A stretch of 13,983 bases of DNA. Origin: Candidatus Peribacteria bacterium. GTDB taxonomy: Bacteria; Patescibacteriota; Gracilibacteria; Peribacterales; Peribacteraceae. The notes under the pieces were generated by a model that was not told the origin of the DNA, searched no databases, and saw only the letters and a list, made by a program, of their open reading frames with translations. Positions 1 through 7,905 of this stretch are shown here, in pieces. Each line of letters starts with the position of its first letter. Within the stretch, counting starts at the first letter, position 1. Where the stretch lies: NCBI GenBank assembly GCA_012515645.1, contig JAAYXY010000013.1:1-13983 (forward strand), written 5' to 3'. Both the position numbers and the translations under genes were made by a program.

Positions 1-2
1 AT

Positions 3-893
3 GATGTACCCAAGGGCGATAGAGGTTTTACGGAAATCAGTTATGCGGCAGAGCGAAAACTTTTGGATAATGATCAATTCTTCCATCCAGAAGATGCTCT
101 GACAAAAGGTACTGCAGCACTGTGGTTGCTGCGGATGCGTAATGTGGAAGAGTTGGATGCAATGGAGGAAGAACATCTGCCTGAGCTTCTGGAACGGTAT
201 CCCATCATAGATATTGAGGATCGTTACGAGCTTGTCGGTGACATGCAGGAACTCAATGACATGATCCTGCGTCTGAACACCTTGCTCTATGAAGAAGTGC
301 ACGAAATAAGCTTCTATGCCGAAAATTTTCATGGAAAAGGCACTGCATTTGGTGAGACGTTCGATATGAATGCCATGACGGCTGCGCATCTGCGTTTTCC
401 ACACAACACGCTGTTACGTGTGACAAATCTGGATAATGACACGCAGGTAACTGTTCGTGTGAATGATAGGGGACCATATGTGCATGGCCGCAGCCTGGAT
501 TTAAGCCTCGCGGCGTTCCTACAGTTGACAGAACGCAGTGCGGGCGTGCTGCGCAATGTCCGCATTGAACGCCTGGGGGACGTTTCACTCGTATCCCGGT
601 GCGGCAGTGATGCGCCACGATTCCAGCGGAGGATTACGCGCGATGTACGTTTCCACAGGGGCGTACCGCATACGCTTGCTCTGGGCGACGATCTTGGTCT
701 GGATTCCACACGTTTCTTCGTTGTGCGCACGGTCACGTATCCCGATGGAAATACGGTGCGTTTGGAGCGATGGATTGCCCCCGGCATACGCTTTCAGTTC
801 ACACCATCCATGGAAGGGGAGTACACATTCCGCATTGGCACAGGTTTCGGTCGTGAGCGTACGTTTACCATGCATGTTGTTGCGTGTAACTGA
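3..893 (+). CDS. SLH-like plus RlpA-like double-psi beta-barrel protein (5' partial)
   Basis: The reading frame is open to the left edge, so this is the C-terminal 296 residues of a longer protein. The TTG at 63 is an internal codon, not the likely start. Codons 1-45 read like an S-layer homology unit (DVPKGDRGFTEISYAAERK, then FFHPEDALTKGTAALWLL), a module that binds cell-wall polymers. After an acidic helical linker comes an RlpA-type double-psi beta-barrel at about codons 101-191, with GETFDMNAMTAAH, TNLDNDTQVTVRVNDRGP and SLDLS. The Glu (codon at 354-356) and His (387-389) are 11 residues apart, the spacing of the two catalytic residues of Pseudomonas RlpA, a lytic transglycosylase for denuded glycan strands. 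The Asp of NDRGP is also present. The last ~100 residues are beta-rich and unrecognised. Expected to be exported, but the signal peptide lies outside the window. The RlpA domain is secure; the SLH call rests on pattern only. Confidence 0.85.
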   Translation, partial: DVPKGDRGFTEISYAAERKLLDNDQFFHPEDALTKGTAALWLLRMRNVEELDAMEEEHLPELLERYPIIDIEDRYELVGDMQELNDMILRLNTLLYEEVHEISFYAENFHGKGTAFGETFDMNAMTAAHLRFPHNTLLRVTNLDNDTQVTVRVNDRGPYVHGRSLDLSLAAFLQLTERSAGVLRNVRIERLGDVSLVSRCGSDAPRFQRRITRDVRFHRGVPHTLALGDDLGLDSTRFFVVRTVTYPDGNTVRLERWIAPGIRFQFTPSMEGEYTFRIGTGFGRERTFTMHVVACN

Positions 894-961
894 ACAAATA
901 ATGTATTCACTAGATGCCTGTGTATACGGGGTGTTCTGCCCTGTCCTGACTGGGGAAAATC

Positions 962-970
962 TGCTATACT
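962..970 (+). promoter_or_regulatory. Extended -10 promoter element for the VirD4-like ATPase gene
   Basis: TGCTATACT matches the extended -10 consensus TGnTATAAT (5 of 6 in the hexamer plus the TG). No good -35 is visible 16-18 bp upstream. Predicted transcription start is about 977, giving a leader of about 19 nt before the GTG at 996. It lies in the 102-bp gap after the RlpA-like gene, which otherwise shows no clear hairpin terminator. Confidence 0.55.
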
Positions 971-995
971 ACCATGATATTTCATTAGATTTTCT

Positions 996-3611
996 GTGAT
1001 TACATTCCTGCGATTTCTGGCAATCCCCCTCGTGTGGTTCGGTGCCGTGCTGATCGGATGGATCAAGAATCCGGAACTATACACTTGGGCATACGATTGG
1101 TGCATGGATGATCCTGTGCGTGCGGTTGTGTGGTTGCTGAATATCTATCTTGCATGGTGGGCGTCCAAGTTCGTCATCCGCCGTCTGTATGCATTCTGGA
1201 AGAGCAAGAAACTCGTAGCGCTCAAAGTACTCCTTCCGCGCAATGACACCAAAATCGACCAGGAAAAACGCACGGAAAAAGATTTCCGCGAGAAGATCGC
1301 CGTTATGGAACAGCTCTACCGGGCACTATGGGAAGTGCGTAGCCTGACTGCTTGGCAGATGGTGCACTTCTGGCTGCTACGTTATAGGGTGCTCAGCTTT
1401 GAGCTGTATGTTGAGGATGGTCTCATTAATTTCTACGTTGTAACGGAACCTCAGCTCGCCTCCATTGTGGAGAAACAAATCACCGCATTCTACCCGGATG
1501 CGGATGTGACGCCGGTCGACTTGCCGCGCGTTGCTCCCCGAGGTTTAAAGCTCGCCGGCAATATATTGGCTCTCAAAAAGGGATACATGTATCCGCTGCG
1601 CTACTACGAACAAATGCAGGACGATCCGCTCAATAGCATCACGAATGTGCTGAGCAAATTACAGGATGGGGAACACGCGGCGCTCCAGATCATCATCCAA
1701 CCGTCATTCAGTAATAAGTGGGGCACGAAAGCCCGCCGTTATGCGAGTTCCAGATTCAAAGGTAAAAACGAGACGTTTCTCAGTAAGATTCCGCTTCTGG
1801 GTCTCTTTGGACCGCCTCTGTATTACATGCTCTTTGGTTCGCAATCGAATTTAGGTACCAATGCGCCCGGTGCCAGTGGCGGAGACAAGTTTGTGCGCAT
1901 GATTCAGCCTGAAGAGGAGCTCTACAAGCGCGTGGGCGAGAAAGCTGGCATGAGCTTTTACCACGCCTCCGTACGGATCGCTGCTGCGGCGGCGACATGG
2001 GACCGTGCAATCGATATCAGCAACAACATGCAGGTTGCCTTCAATGCGTTCAAAGATGTCTACGGAAATTACTTCGCGAACAGACGCTTGTTCCTTGATA
2101 TCATTCCTCATGCGTGGAATGCGCCGCTCTTCCATTTTTTATGGCGAAACAGGCTGAATGGCTTTTTGCACAAGACGATCTTGCTCGTCGAAAAGGAACT
2201 CGCGGGCTTGTACCACTTCCCGGATAGCCGCTACAACCGCAGTCCGAATATCCTGTGGATGACATACAAAGCCCTGCCGCCTCCGCCCAATGTGCCGCGC
2301 GAGGGTATTTTGCTGGGCAACAGCGAGCACCGCGGCAGCATAACCCCCATACGTTTTCTGGATAAAGACCGCATCCGTCACCACTACATCATCGGTAAAT
2401 CCGGTACAGGTAAATCCGCGCTCCTGAGTTACATGGCGCGGCAGGATATAGCACGGGGCAATGGCGTGTGCGTCGTGGACCCGCATGGTGACCTGATCGA
2501 GGATATTCTGGCGCATGTGCCCAAGGAACGTGCCAAGGATATCATCGTGTTAGATCCTGCAGATATGGAACGGCCAATGGGACTCAATTTGCTCGAAGCC
2601 AAGACACCGCAGGAAAAAGATCGCGCATCGCTGGATGCCAGTGAAATTTTCATCAAGCTCTTCGGGAACGAGATCTTTGGACCGCGCATCCAGCACTATT
2701 TTCACAACGGTTGTCTGACGTTAATGGACGACGAAGAGGAAGGGGCGACACTCATCGATGTACCGCGCCTCTTCGTTGATGATGAATTCCAGCGTTACAA
2801 GGTGAGTAAATGTCGCAATCCCGTCGTGCGCAATTTCTGGGAGCACGAAATCGCCAAGACGGGTGCGAGGGAGAAGGAAGAGATGATTCCGTACTTCAGT
2901 TCCAAATTCGGGCCGTTCATTACGAATACGACGATGCGCAACATCATCGGGCAGCCCAAGAGCGCGTTCAACATCCGCAAGATTATGGACGAAGGCAAAG
3001 TGTTGCTTGTGAATCTGAGTAAAGGGCGCATTGGTGATACGAACGCCGCACTCCTGGGTCTGATATTCGTGAACAAAGTAAGTATGGCGGCACTAGGCAG
3101 AGCCGAAATTTCCCGGGACCAGCGCAGGCGGTTCTACCTCTATGTGGATGAATTCCAGAATTTCGTGACGGATGCATTCAGCGTTATGCTCTCCGAAGCC
3201 CGGAAGTACGAATTGGCGCTGATTGTAGCGCATCAGTATATCGGGCAGCTGGTGGGCAAGACAGAGGCATACGGCAGCGCGAATACGAAGATGCGCGATG
3301 CCGTGTTCGGCAACGTCGGAACGATTATGAGTTTTAAGATCGGTGCTGAGGATGCAGAGTACATTGCCAAAGAGATGGCTCCCGTTCTCAGTGAGCAGGA
3401 TGTGATTGGCATACCGAATTTCCACTGTTACACGAAATTGACGATTGACAACGTGCAGTCGCGCCCGTTCAACATGGCGACCATTTGGGACCAGGAGGGA
3501 CGTAACGAGCAACTCGGTGAGCTCATAAAGGAATACAGTCGCATGAAGTACGGACGCAAGAAGATTTTCGTCGATCAGGAAATAGAGGACAGAATTGGCA
3601 TTATTCACTAA
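996..3611 (+). CDS. Membrane-anchored VirD4/TraG/HerA-type P-loop ATPase
   Basis: An 871-residue protein. Two hydrophobic segments at about residues 4-22 and 41-58 should anchor it in the inner membrane. Residues 70-430 form a region I cannot assign, with another hydrophobic patch near 264-280. The ATPase half begins with Walker A GKSGTGKS (467-474), followed by VVDPHGDL (493-500), a sensor-like stretch VLLVNLSKGRIG (669-680), Walker B LYVDEFQNF (715-723) and VAHQYIGQL (744-752). This order is typical of the TraG/TraD/VirD4 coupling-protein class and its TraM-recognition-type domain, which pump DNA or protein through membranes. The GTG start is chosen because an in-frame TGA lies at 975-977 and an extended -10 lies just upstream. 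There is no Shine-Dalgarno sequence. No relaxase or VirB genes are nearby, so it may be a stand-alone DNA translocase rather than part of a conjugation system; the substrate is unknown. Fold and class are secure, role is not. Confidence 0.85.
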   Translation: MITFLRFLAIPLVWFGAVLIGWIKNPELYTWAYDWCMDDPVRAVVWLLNIYLAWWASKFVIRRLYAFWKSKKLVALKVLLPRNDTKIDQEKRTEKDFREKIAVMEQLYRALWEVRSLTAWQMVHFWLLRYRVLSFELYVEDGLINFYVVTEPQLASIVEKQITAFYPDADVTPVDLPRVAPRGLKLAGNILALKKGYMYPLRYYEQMQDDPLNSITNVLSKLQDGEHAALQIIIQPSFSNKWGTKARRYASSRFKGKNETFLSKIPLLGLFGPPLYYMLFGSQSNLGTNAPGASGGDKFVRMIQPEEELYKRVGEKAGMSFYHASVRIAAAAATWDRAIDISNNMQVAFNAFKDVYGNYFANRRLFLDIIPHAWNAPLFHFLWRNRLNGFLHKTILLVEKELAGLYHFPDSRYNRSPNILWMTYKALPPPPNVPREGILLGNSEHRGSITPIRFLDKDRIRHHYIIGKSGTGKSALLSYMARQDIARGNGVCVVDPHGDLIEDILAHVPKERAKDIIVLDPADMERPMGLNLLEAKTPQEKDRASLDASEIFIKLFGNEIFGPRIQHYFHNGCLTLMDDEEEGATLIDVPRLFVDDEFQRYKVSKCRNPVVRNFWEHEIAKTGAREKEEMIPYFSSKFGPFITNTTMRNIIGQPKSAFNIRKIMDEGKVLLVNLSKGRIGDTNAALLGLIFVNKVSMAALGRAEISRDQRRRFYLYVDEFQNFVTDAFSVMLSEARKYELALIVAHQYIGQLVGKTEAYGSANTKMRDAVFGNVGTIMSFKIGAEDAEYIAKEMAPVLSEQDVIGIPNFHCYTKLTIDNVQSRPFNMATIWDQEGRNEQLGELIKEYSRMKYGRKKIFVDQEIEDRIGIIH

Positions 3612-3664
3612 AGAGCGGCTGTTGCAGAAAAATTCTTGCAGATCTGACATGTGTGCCTGCTTTC

Positions 3665-3673
3665 TGGTACGAT
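3665..3673 (+). promoter_or_regulatory. Extended -10 promoter element for ybaB
   Basis: TGGTACGAT fits TGnTATAAT at the TG and at four of six hexamer positions. Predicted start of transcription is about 3680, giving a leader of about 19 nt before the ATG at 3699. It lies in the 87-bp gap after the ATPase gene. A weak palindrome at 3623-3640 precedes it, without the U-run of an intrinsic terminator. Confidence 0.4.
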
Positions 3674-3698
3674 GCGTGCCTGTTTTCCATCCCGCACT

Positions 3699-4010
3699 AT
3701 GACATCTATCAAGCAAGCTCGTGATATGTTTCGTCTCCAGCGTGAGGCGAAGAAAATCCGCAAGGAACTCAAGAATATCCATGTAGAAGCGGAAGGTCCC
3801 GGCATCAAAGTCGTCGTGACCGGTGAGCAAGAAGTGCATGCTATCGAGATCAGCCCGGATACCGACAGGGAAGCGCTGCCCACGATCCTAAAAGACGCGC
3901 TCAATCGCGCCCTTAAAAAGGCGCAGGTCGTTTCTTCGGAGAAGATGCAGGCCATCATGGGTGACATGGGTATGCCGACCGAAGAGGGCATGCGCAATAT
4001 GGGTTCCTGA
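3699..4010 (+). CDS. ybaB: YbaB/EbfC family nucleoid-associated protein
   Basis: A 103-residue protein, the usual length for YbaB/EbfC, a small homodimeric DNA-binding protein that coats the nucleoid. The layout is that of the family: a charged coiled helix (about 5-28, REAKKIRKELKN), a three-stranded sheet with IKVVVTGEQEVHAIEISPD (36-54), then a second helix ALNRALKKAQ (67-76) and an EKMQAIMGDMGMP tail (81-93). The reading frame can be extended up to a GTG at 3651, but the extra 16 residues do not look like the family and overlap the candidate -10 box, so ATG 3699 is preferred. There is no Shine-Dalgarno sequence before it. YbaB often sits between dnaX and recR in other bacteria; neither is here, so this is an isolated copy, transcribed from its own candidate promoter. 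Confidence 0.88.
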   Translation: MTSIKQARDMFRLQREAKKIRKELKNIHVEAEGPGIKVVVTGEQEVHAIEISPDTDREALPTILKDALNRALKKAQVVSSEKMQAIMGDMGMPTEEGMRNMGS

Positions 4011-4030
4011 TGGAGGAAAAGCACTTCTTC

Positions 4031-4039
4031 TGGTAGACT
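4031..4039 (+). promoter_or_regulatory. Extended -10 promoter element for mltG
   Basis: TGGTAGACT fits TGnTATAAT with the TG and four of six hexamer bases, including the -12 T, -11 A and -7 T. Predicted transcription start is about 4046, leaving a 34-nt leader before the ATG at 4080. The leader has a T-rich run but no Shine-Dalgarno sequence. Confidence 0.4.
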
Positions 4040-4079
4040 CACGCAGCAATTTTTTCGTTCCCTCTTCCCTGTTTTTCAC

Positions 4080-5093
4080 ATGCGTTTCCTTCTCGCATTC
4101 ATCGTACTGGTTGGCAGTGTGGCTGTTGCATCCACCCTCTGGTATCAGCAGGAGCTCAAGCCTGTCGATTCGGCGAGCAGCCAGCGAATAACGGTGACGG
4201 TGGAACAAGGCATGTCTGTAGAACAGATTGCCGATCTGCTTAAGGAACGCGGACTCATCCGTTCTGTTCGTGCATTCAGGCTTTACCTGCGTTTTACAGG
4301 AGAAGATCGTGGCATAAAAGCGGGCCGTTTTATCCTGCAGCCATCGCAGTCCGTACAGGAGATTGTAGATATCCTGCGCAGTGGCAGGGGCGAGGAAATC
4401 GTTCTGACGATACCCGAAGGGTATACCGTAACAGATATAGACAAATTGCTGGTGGATAGTGGGCTTGCTGAGGCAGGAGCATTCGTGCGTTGTGCGCAGG
4501 AATGTGATTTGTCTGATGTGTGGTTTTTACCCGAGAGTGCTGGTCTGGCAGAACGGGGTGGTATCGTGGAAGGATACCTCTATCCGGACACATACTTCGT
4601 GGAGGCACAGCAGTTCGATACTGAGCAGTTCATGCGCCGATTACTCCATACATTTGAGCAGAAAGTTATTGAGGCATTCCCGGAGCAGCTTGCACGTTCG
4701 GATCGTTCGTTGCATGAGGCCATCACCATGGCATCCCTCATCGAAAAAGAAGCGAGCAATGATACAGAGCGCCCGATTATTGCAGGAATTCTGTGGAAAC
4801 GGTACAGCGAAGGATTGGGGTTAGGTGTGGATGCGACCGTGCGTTATATACTCAATAAGCCCACCACGTCGATCACGGTTGCGGATCTCAATACGAATTC
4901 TCCGTACAACACGCGCAAGTTCCGCGGACTCCCCCCTGGCCCCATTGCCAGTCCGGGGCAGCAGAGCATTGTGGCTGCTTTCAATCCGAGCGAGACGGAG
5001 TACTGGTACTATCTGCACGATCCCGAAGGTCGTATTTACTACGCAAGGACCAACGAAGAACACAACATTAACCGCTATTTATACTTGCGCTAG
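4080..5093 (+). CDS. mltG: Endolytic murein transglycosylase MltG (YceG family)
   Basis: A 337-residue protein, the usual length for MltG, an inner-membrane enzyme that cuts nascent glycan strands and so sets their length. An N-terminal hydrophobic segment (residues 3-20) anchors it with the catalytic part outside. A LysM-like region follows (about 36-105: VEQGMSVEQIADLLKERGLI, then AGRFILQPSQSVQEIVDIL). The YceG catalytic domain shows TIPEGYTV (110-117), GYLYPDTY (165-172), ASLIEKEA (218-225), SPYNT (274-278) and GLPPGPIASPG (283-293). The catalytic Glu of E. coli MltG (E218) corresponds to Glu222 in the IEKEA motif. ATG 4080 gives the membrane anchor at the very N-terminus, which supports this start. 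The stop overlaps the stop of the facing gene in a shared CTAG. In many bacteria mltG is next to ruvX; it is not here. Confidence 0.95.
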   Translation: MRFLLAFIVLVGSVAVASTLWYQQELKPVDSASSQRITVTVEQGMSVEQIADLLKERGLIRSVRAFRLYLRFTGEDRGIKAGRFILQPSQSVQEIVDILRSGRGEEIVLTIPEGYTVTDIDKLLVDSGLAEAGAFVRCAQECDLSDVWFLPESAGLAERGGIVEGYLYPDTYFVEAQQFDTEQFMRRLLHTFEQKVIEAFPEQLARSDRSLHEAITMASLIEKEASNDTERPIIAGILWKRYSEGLGLGVDATVRYILNKPTTSITVADLNTNSPYNTRKFRGLPPGPIASPGQQSIVAAFNPSETEYWYYLHDPEGRIYYARTNEEHNINRYLYLR

Positions 5094-5818
5094 AGTGCGT
5101 CGTCATCGGGTGGTGCCGGCAGGATGCCGCGGTCCACGAGCATTTGATCCAGTGTTTCGGTGATGAGTGTGCTCAATTCGGGGTTATCACGGAGGGAGAT
5201 GGAATTGATGATCGTGCGTATTGCACGCGGACGATCGGGACATTGCGGTTGCTGCAGGACGGATGCAATACGTTCGCATGCGCAGCGCACATCGGAATAT
5301 TTTGAAAGCGATGCCATGGCAGATTCCCGAATGCGTCGCCGATTTTTGACGGGGGCGCCATGGCACATGCGTGCGAGTTTCACTTCCAGTAACCCAAAAA
5401 GGACTTTTGCTGCCATGGCGTCCTCTGGTATATCCGCAGACCGTGCCAAAGGCACACGTGTGCGTGTTTTTTTTGGGGTGCGCTGGTTCGCTGTATGTAT
5501 TGTGGAGGGTTGCTTTTGTGTAGGGGCGGATGTGGATTGCGCAGTGCGTTCCTGAACGGTTTTTTCCATGTCCACCAGGCGCTGCAGCGCCTGTGCGAAG
5601 CCCTGGCGTACGGAATCAAGCGGGGAGAGCGACTGGATCTGGGGGAGGACGTTATTGGCAATGTGCATACCTGCTGGCGCATTGCCGGCTGTAGCAGCTG
5701 CACGTATGCGTACCGTAGCTGATTGCACGGTTGTACGAATATCATGGAGCGAATCACTCTCATTGGTCATGGAGCGCATGAGGAGGACGGGGCGCGCAAT
5801 GTAGAGTTTTCTATGCAT
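5090..5818 (-). CDS. Hypothetical basic, largely helical protein
   Basis: I do not recognise this protein (242 residues if started at 5818). About residues 20-95 look helical. Residues 92-122 form a Ser/Thr/Pro/Lys/Arg-rich linker (QKQPST, TPKKTRTRVP). A second helical domain follows to the end (AKVLFGLLEVKLARM, IRTIINSISL, LSTLITETLDQMLVDRG), closing with an acidic tail PPDDDAL. No signal peptide or membrane segment is convincing. The start is uncertain: ATG 5818, 5779 and 5770 are all possible. A promoter-like pair, TTGTCC (5821-5826) and TACATT (5798-5803) with a 17-bp spacer on the - strand, would favour the ATG at 5779. The coding strand is supported by a full-length open frame filling the gap and by promoter-sized 70-bp spacing to the divergent gene. 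The opposite-strand frames here look like shadows. Confidence 0.65.
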   Translation of the reverse strand: MHRKLYIARPVLLMRSMTNESDSLHDIRTTVQSATVRIRAAATAGNAPAGMHIANNVLPQIQSLSPLDSVRQGFAQALQRLVDMEKTVQERTAQSTSAPTQKQPSTIHTANQRTPKKTRTRVPLARSADIPEDAMAAKVLFGLLEVKLARMCHGAPVKNRRRIRESAMASLSKYSDVRCACERIASVLQQPQCPDRPRAIRTIINSISLRDNPELSTLITETLDQMLVDRGILPAPPDDDAL

Positions 5819-5871
5819 AAGGACAATACAATTGTTCGGTTTTTGCTGTAGGAAAGAGCGCCTTTATCCGT

Positions 5872-5877
5872 TATAAT
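5872..5877 (+). promoter_or_regulatory. Consensus -10 box giving a near-leaderless LOG-family mRNA
   Basis: A perfect TATAAT is followed by only 11 nt before the ATG at 5889. With initiation 6-8 nt after the box, the leader would be about 3-5 nt, too short for a ribosome-binding site. No clear -35 is seen at 16-18 bp. Confidence 0.6.
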
Positions 5878-5888
5878 GGTACGAACAC

Positions 5889-6539
5889 ATGGAGAACAAG
5901 CCACGCATCAAGATCGGCGTGATGGGGAGCGCAAGCGGTTCCCAGCTTGATGATCCGGAAGTATGCGAGCGTGCCAGAAACCTTGGACGTGAAATCGGCA
6001 GGCGCGGGCATATCCTCGTGAACGGCGCATGTCCCGGCTTGCCGTACGAGGCGCTCGCAGGAGCCAAAGAGACGGGTGCATTGACAATCGGCATATCGCC
6101 GGCTTTTTCCGAGTACGAGCATGTGAACGAGTATAAATCCCCCGTAGGGCATGATGTCATTATTTACACAGGCCTTGGGTTCATGGAGCGCGATATCATC
6201 AATATTCGCTCATCCGACGGCGTAGTGTTCATCGCCGGTGGCATCGGTTCACTCAATGAGTTCACGATTGCGTACGAGGAAGGGCGTCCTATTGGGATGC
6301 TTACGAATACGGGCGGAATCAGCAACGCGATTCCATACATCGTGGAAGACCTCTGCAAGCGCAAAATAGCTCCAAACATGGTTTTTGATGATGATCCTGC
6401 AGCTCTTTTGGAGAAGCTAGAACAAGTGATTGTACGGTATCCGTTGCCTATTCGTGAAGACGGCCGCGTTGTGGATGCACATCGACGGGAGCCGAGGCGG
6501 AGCGACTGGTGGTGGGTGGACAAGGACAAGAGAGGTTAG
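5889..6539 (+). CDS. LOG/SLOG family protein (TIGR00725-like)
   Basis: A 216-residue protein with a Rossmann-like fold of the LOG (lysine-decarboxylase-like/SLOG) group. Visible signatures are a first strand and glycine turn, KIGVMGSASGS (8-18), then HILVNGACPGLPYEA (41-55), an Arg in FMERD (98-102), and GVVFIAGGIGSLNEF (111-125). The last is the position of the PGGxGTxxE motif that marks the family, here altered to AGGIGSLNE. True LOG enzymes release cytokinin-type bases from nucleotides; the TIGR00725-like branch has no settled function, and SLOG relatives bind nucleotide-derived ligands. The tail after residue 185 is charged and Trp-rich (DWWWVDKDKRG). ATG 5889 follows a perfect -10 box with almost no leader. 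The gene abuts der tail-to-tail, with no base between the two stop codons. Family call is firm; substrate unknown. Confidence 0.82.
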   Translation: MENKPRIKIGVMGSASGSQLDDPEVCERARNLGREIGRRGHILVNGACPGLPYEALAGAKETGALTIGISPAFSEYEHVNEYKSPVGHDVIIYTGLGFMERDIINIRSSDGVVFIAGGIGSLNEFTIAYEEGRPIGMLTNTGGISNAIPYIVEDLCKRKIAPNMVFDDDPAALLEKLEQVIVRYPLPIREDGRVVDAHRREPRRSDWWWVDKDKRG

Positions 6540-7895
6540 TTATTGCGCGTCTCTCTTCTTCGTGATCCAACGGATCGGGGTTCCTTCGAATGCAAAGACC
6601 TCGCGCAGGCGGTTTTCCAGGTATCGCAGCTGGCTCACGGCCACGTTCTTGGGATTTTGCACAAAGAGAACGAATGTTGGCGGAACGTCCTGTGCTTGTG
6701 TGACATATTTGGACTGCACGACGCTCTTCATAGGTTGCCCGGATACAGCATCCTGGAACCATTGGTGTAGCGCTTTGGTTGCGATTCGGCGCGTGCGGTT
6801 TCGCTGTACGGTTTCGATCAGCGGGAAGAGAGACACAAGCCCTTCGCGCGTTAAAGCGGAACAGGGGACCAACGGTGCGAATGTGCAGAACATGAGTGCG
6901 TCACGGACATGCGCTTTCACCTGTTCACGGTGCTCCGGAGCGATGGTATCCCACTTATTGAGGGCGATGATGAGCCCTTTACCCTGCATTATTGCTGTAC
7001 TAGCAATGCGTTTGTCCTGCTTGGAAATGGGCTGGGAAGCATCCAGCACGAGTATGGTGATGTCGGAAAGTTCCAGCGCGCGCATGCTGCGGAACGACGC
7101 GTAGACAGCGATGTCATCTGCAGAAGACTGTGTATGGCGCCGGAGCCCTGCCGTGTCCATAAAAATGTACTCGTTGCCCTGCCATCGTATCAGTGTGTCC
7201 GTTGTATCGCGGGTGGTGCCGGCAATATCGGAAACAAGCAGCGGCGAGCGCCCGCGCTGCGGTTCCGACATGAGCGCATTCACCAGAGAACTCTTGCCGA
7301 CATTGGGTTTGCCCACCACGGCGATGCGTGCCTGCGGTGCGCTTTTTTCCGGCTCCGCCGGTGTTGTAAAATGCAGCGATGTGAGTGCGTTCTCTATTGC
7401 AGATTGCAACGTATCTATGCCTATTTTGTGCGGCGCGCTTATGGCGATCACGTCGTCGCCGATACGCAGGCTATAAAATTGTGTAAGCAACATGGGTATT
7501 TGCGAGGGGTCATCGCATTTGGTGATAGCAAGCAGCACGGGTACGTGGCGTTGTTTATGCTTGCGCAGCAGCATAGCGGCTTCTAAATCACTCGAGGTCG
7601 GCTCATGTCTGCTGTCGACGGTGAAGAGAATGAGGTCGGCATGTGAGAGTGCCAGCTTGGATTGTTGTGCAACGTCCGTTTCCATGTCGACATCTGTGCC
7701 GCCGCCGCCTATACCGCCCGTATCAATGAGCAGATACGGGATTCCCCCCGTGCGTACAATCGCGGAGACTTGGTCCCGTGTGGTACCCGGAACGTCGCTC
7801 ACGATCGCTTTGCGTCTCCCGACAAGCCGGTTGAAGAGTGTGGATTTCCCCGCATTTGGAGCGCCGATGATGGCGACAGTGGGCAACGTAGCCAT
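6540..7895 (-). CDS. der: Ribosome-biogenesis GTPase Der (EngA)
   Basis: A 451-residue protein with the tandem GTPase layout unique to Der, which binds the 50S subunit precursor during assembly. First G domain: GAPNAGKS (11-18), PGTTRD (36-41), DTGG (58-61) and TKCD (125-128). Second G domain: GKPNVGKS (195-202), AGTTRD (225-230), DTAG (247-250) and NKWD (313-316). A C-terminal KH-like domain fills the rest (about 350-451, ending GTPIRWITKKRDAQ). The first-domain G4 motif is TKCD rather than NKxD, which is mildly unusual; the Lys and Asp that read guanine are kept. ATG 7895 is supported by an extended -10 only 10 nt upstream and by the normal N-terminus MATLPTVAIIGAPNAGKS. It is the last of three - strand genes, 41 bp after the RimI-like gene, but appears to have its own promoter. 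Confidence 0.96.
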   Translation of the reverse strand: MATLPTVAIIGAPNAGKSTLFNRLVGRRKAIVSDVPGTTRDQVSAIVRTGGIPYLLIDTGGIGGGGTDVDMETDVAQQSKLALSHADLILFTVDSRHEPTSSDLEAAMLLRKHKQRHVPVLLAITKCDDPSQIPMLLTQFYSLRIGDDVIAISAPHKIGIDTLQSAIENALTSLHFTTPAEPEKSAPQARIAVVGKPNVGKSSLVNALMSEPQRGRSPLLVSDIAGTTRDTTDTLIRWQGNEYIFMDTAGLRRHTQSSADDIAVYASFRSMRALELSDITILVLDASQPISKQDKRIASTAIMQGKGLIIALNKWDTIAPEHREQVKAHVRDALMFCTFAPLVPCSALTREGLVSLFPLIETVQRNRTRRIATKALHQWFQDAVSGQPMKSVVQSKYVTQAQDVPPTFVLFVQNPKNVAVSQLRYLENRLREVFAFEGTPIRWITKKRDAQ

Positions 7896-7905
7896 GAGAA
7901 CCGCA

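Noticed and set aside
3623..3640. Imperfect palindrome TGCAGAAAAATTCTTGCA after the ATPase gene as a terminator
   Set aside because: A short A/T-rich stem with a mismatch and no T-run after it; not convincing as an intrinsic terminator.
3651..3698. GTG 3651 as the ybaB start
   Set aside because: The extra residues do not fit the family and overlap the candidate -10 box; ATG 3699 gives the usual length.
3093..3839. 248-codon open frame on the - strand opposite the ATPase gene and ybaB
   Set aside because: It spans the end of one conserved gene and the promoter and start of another; it is the complement of their codon structure.
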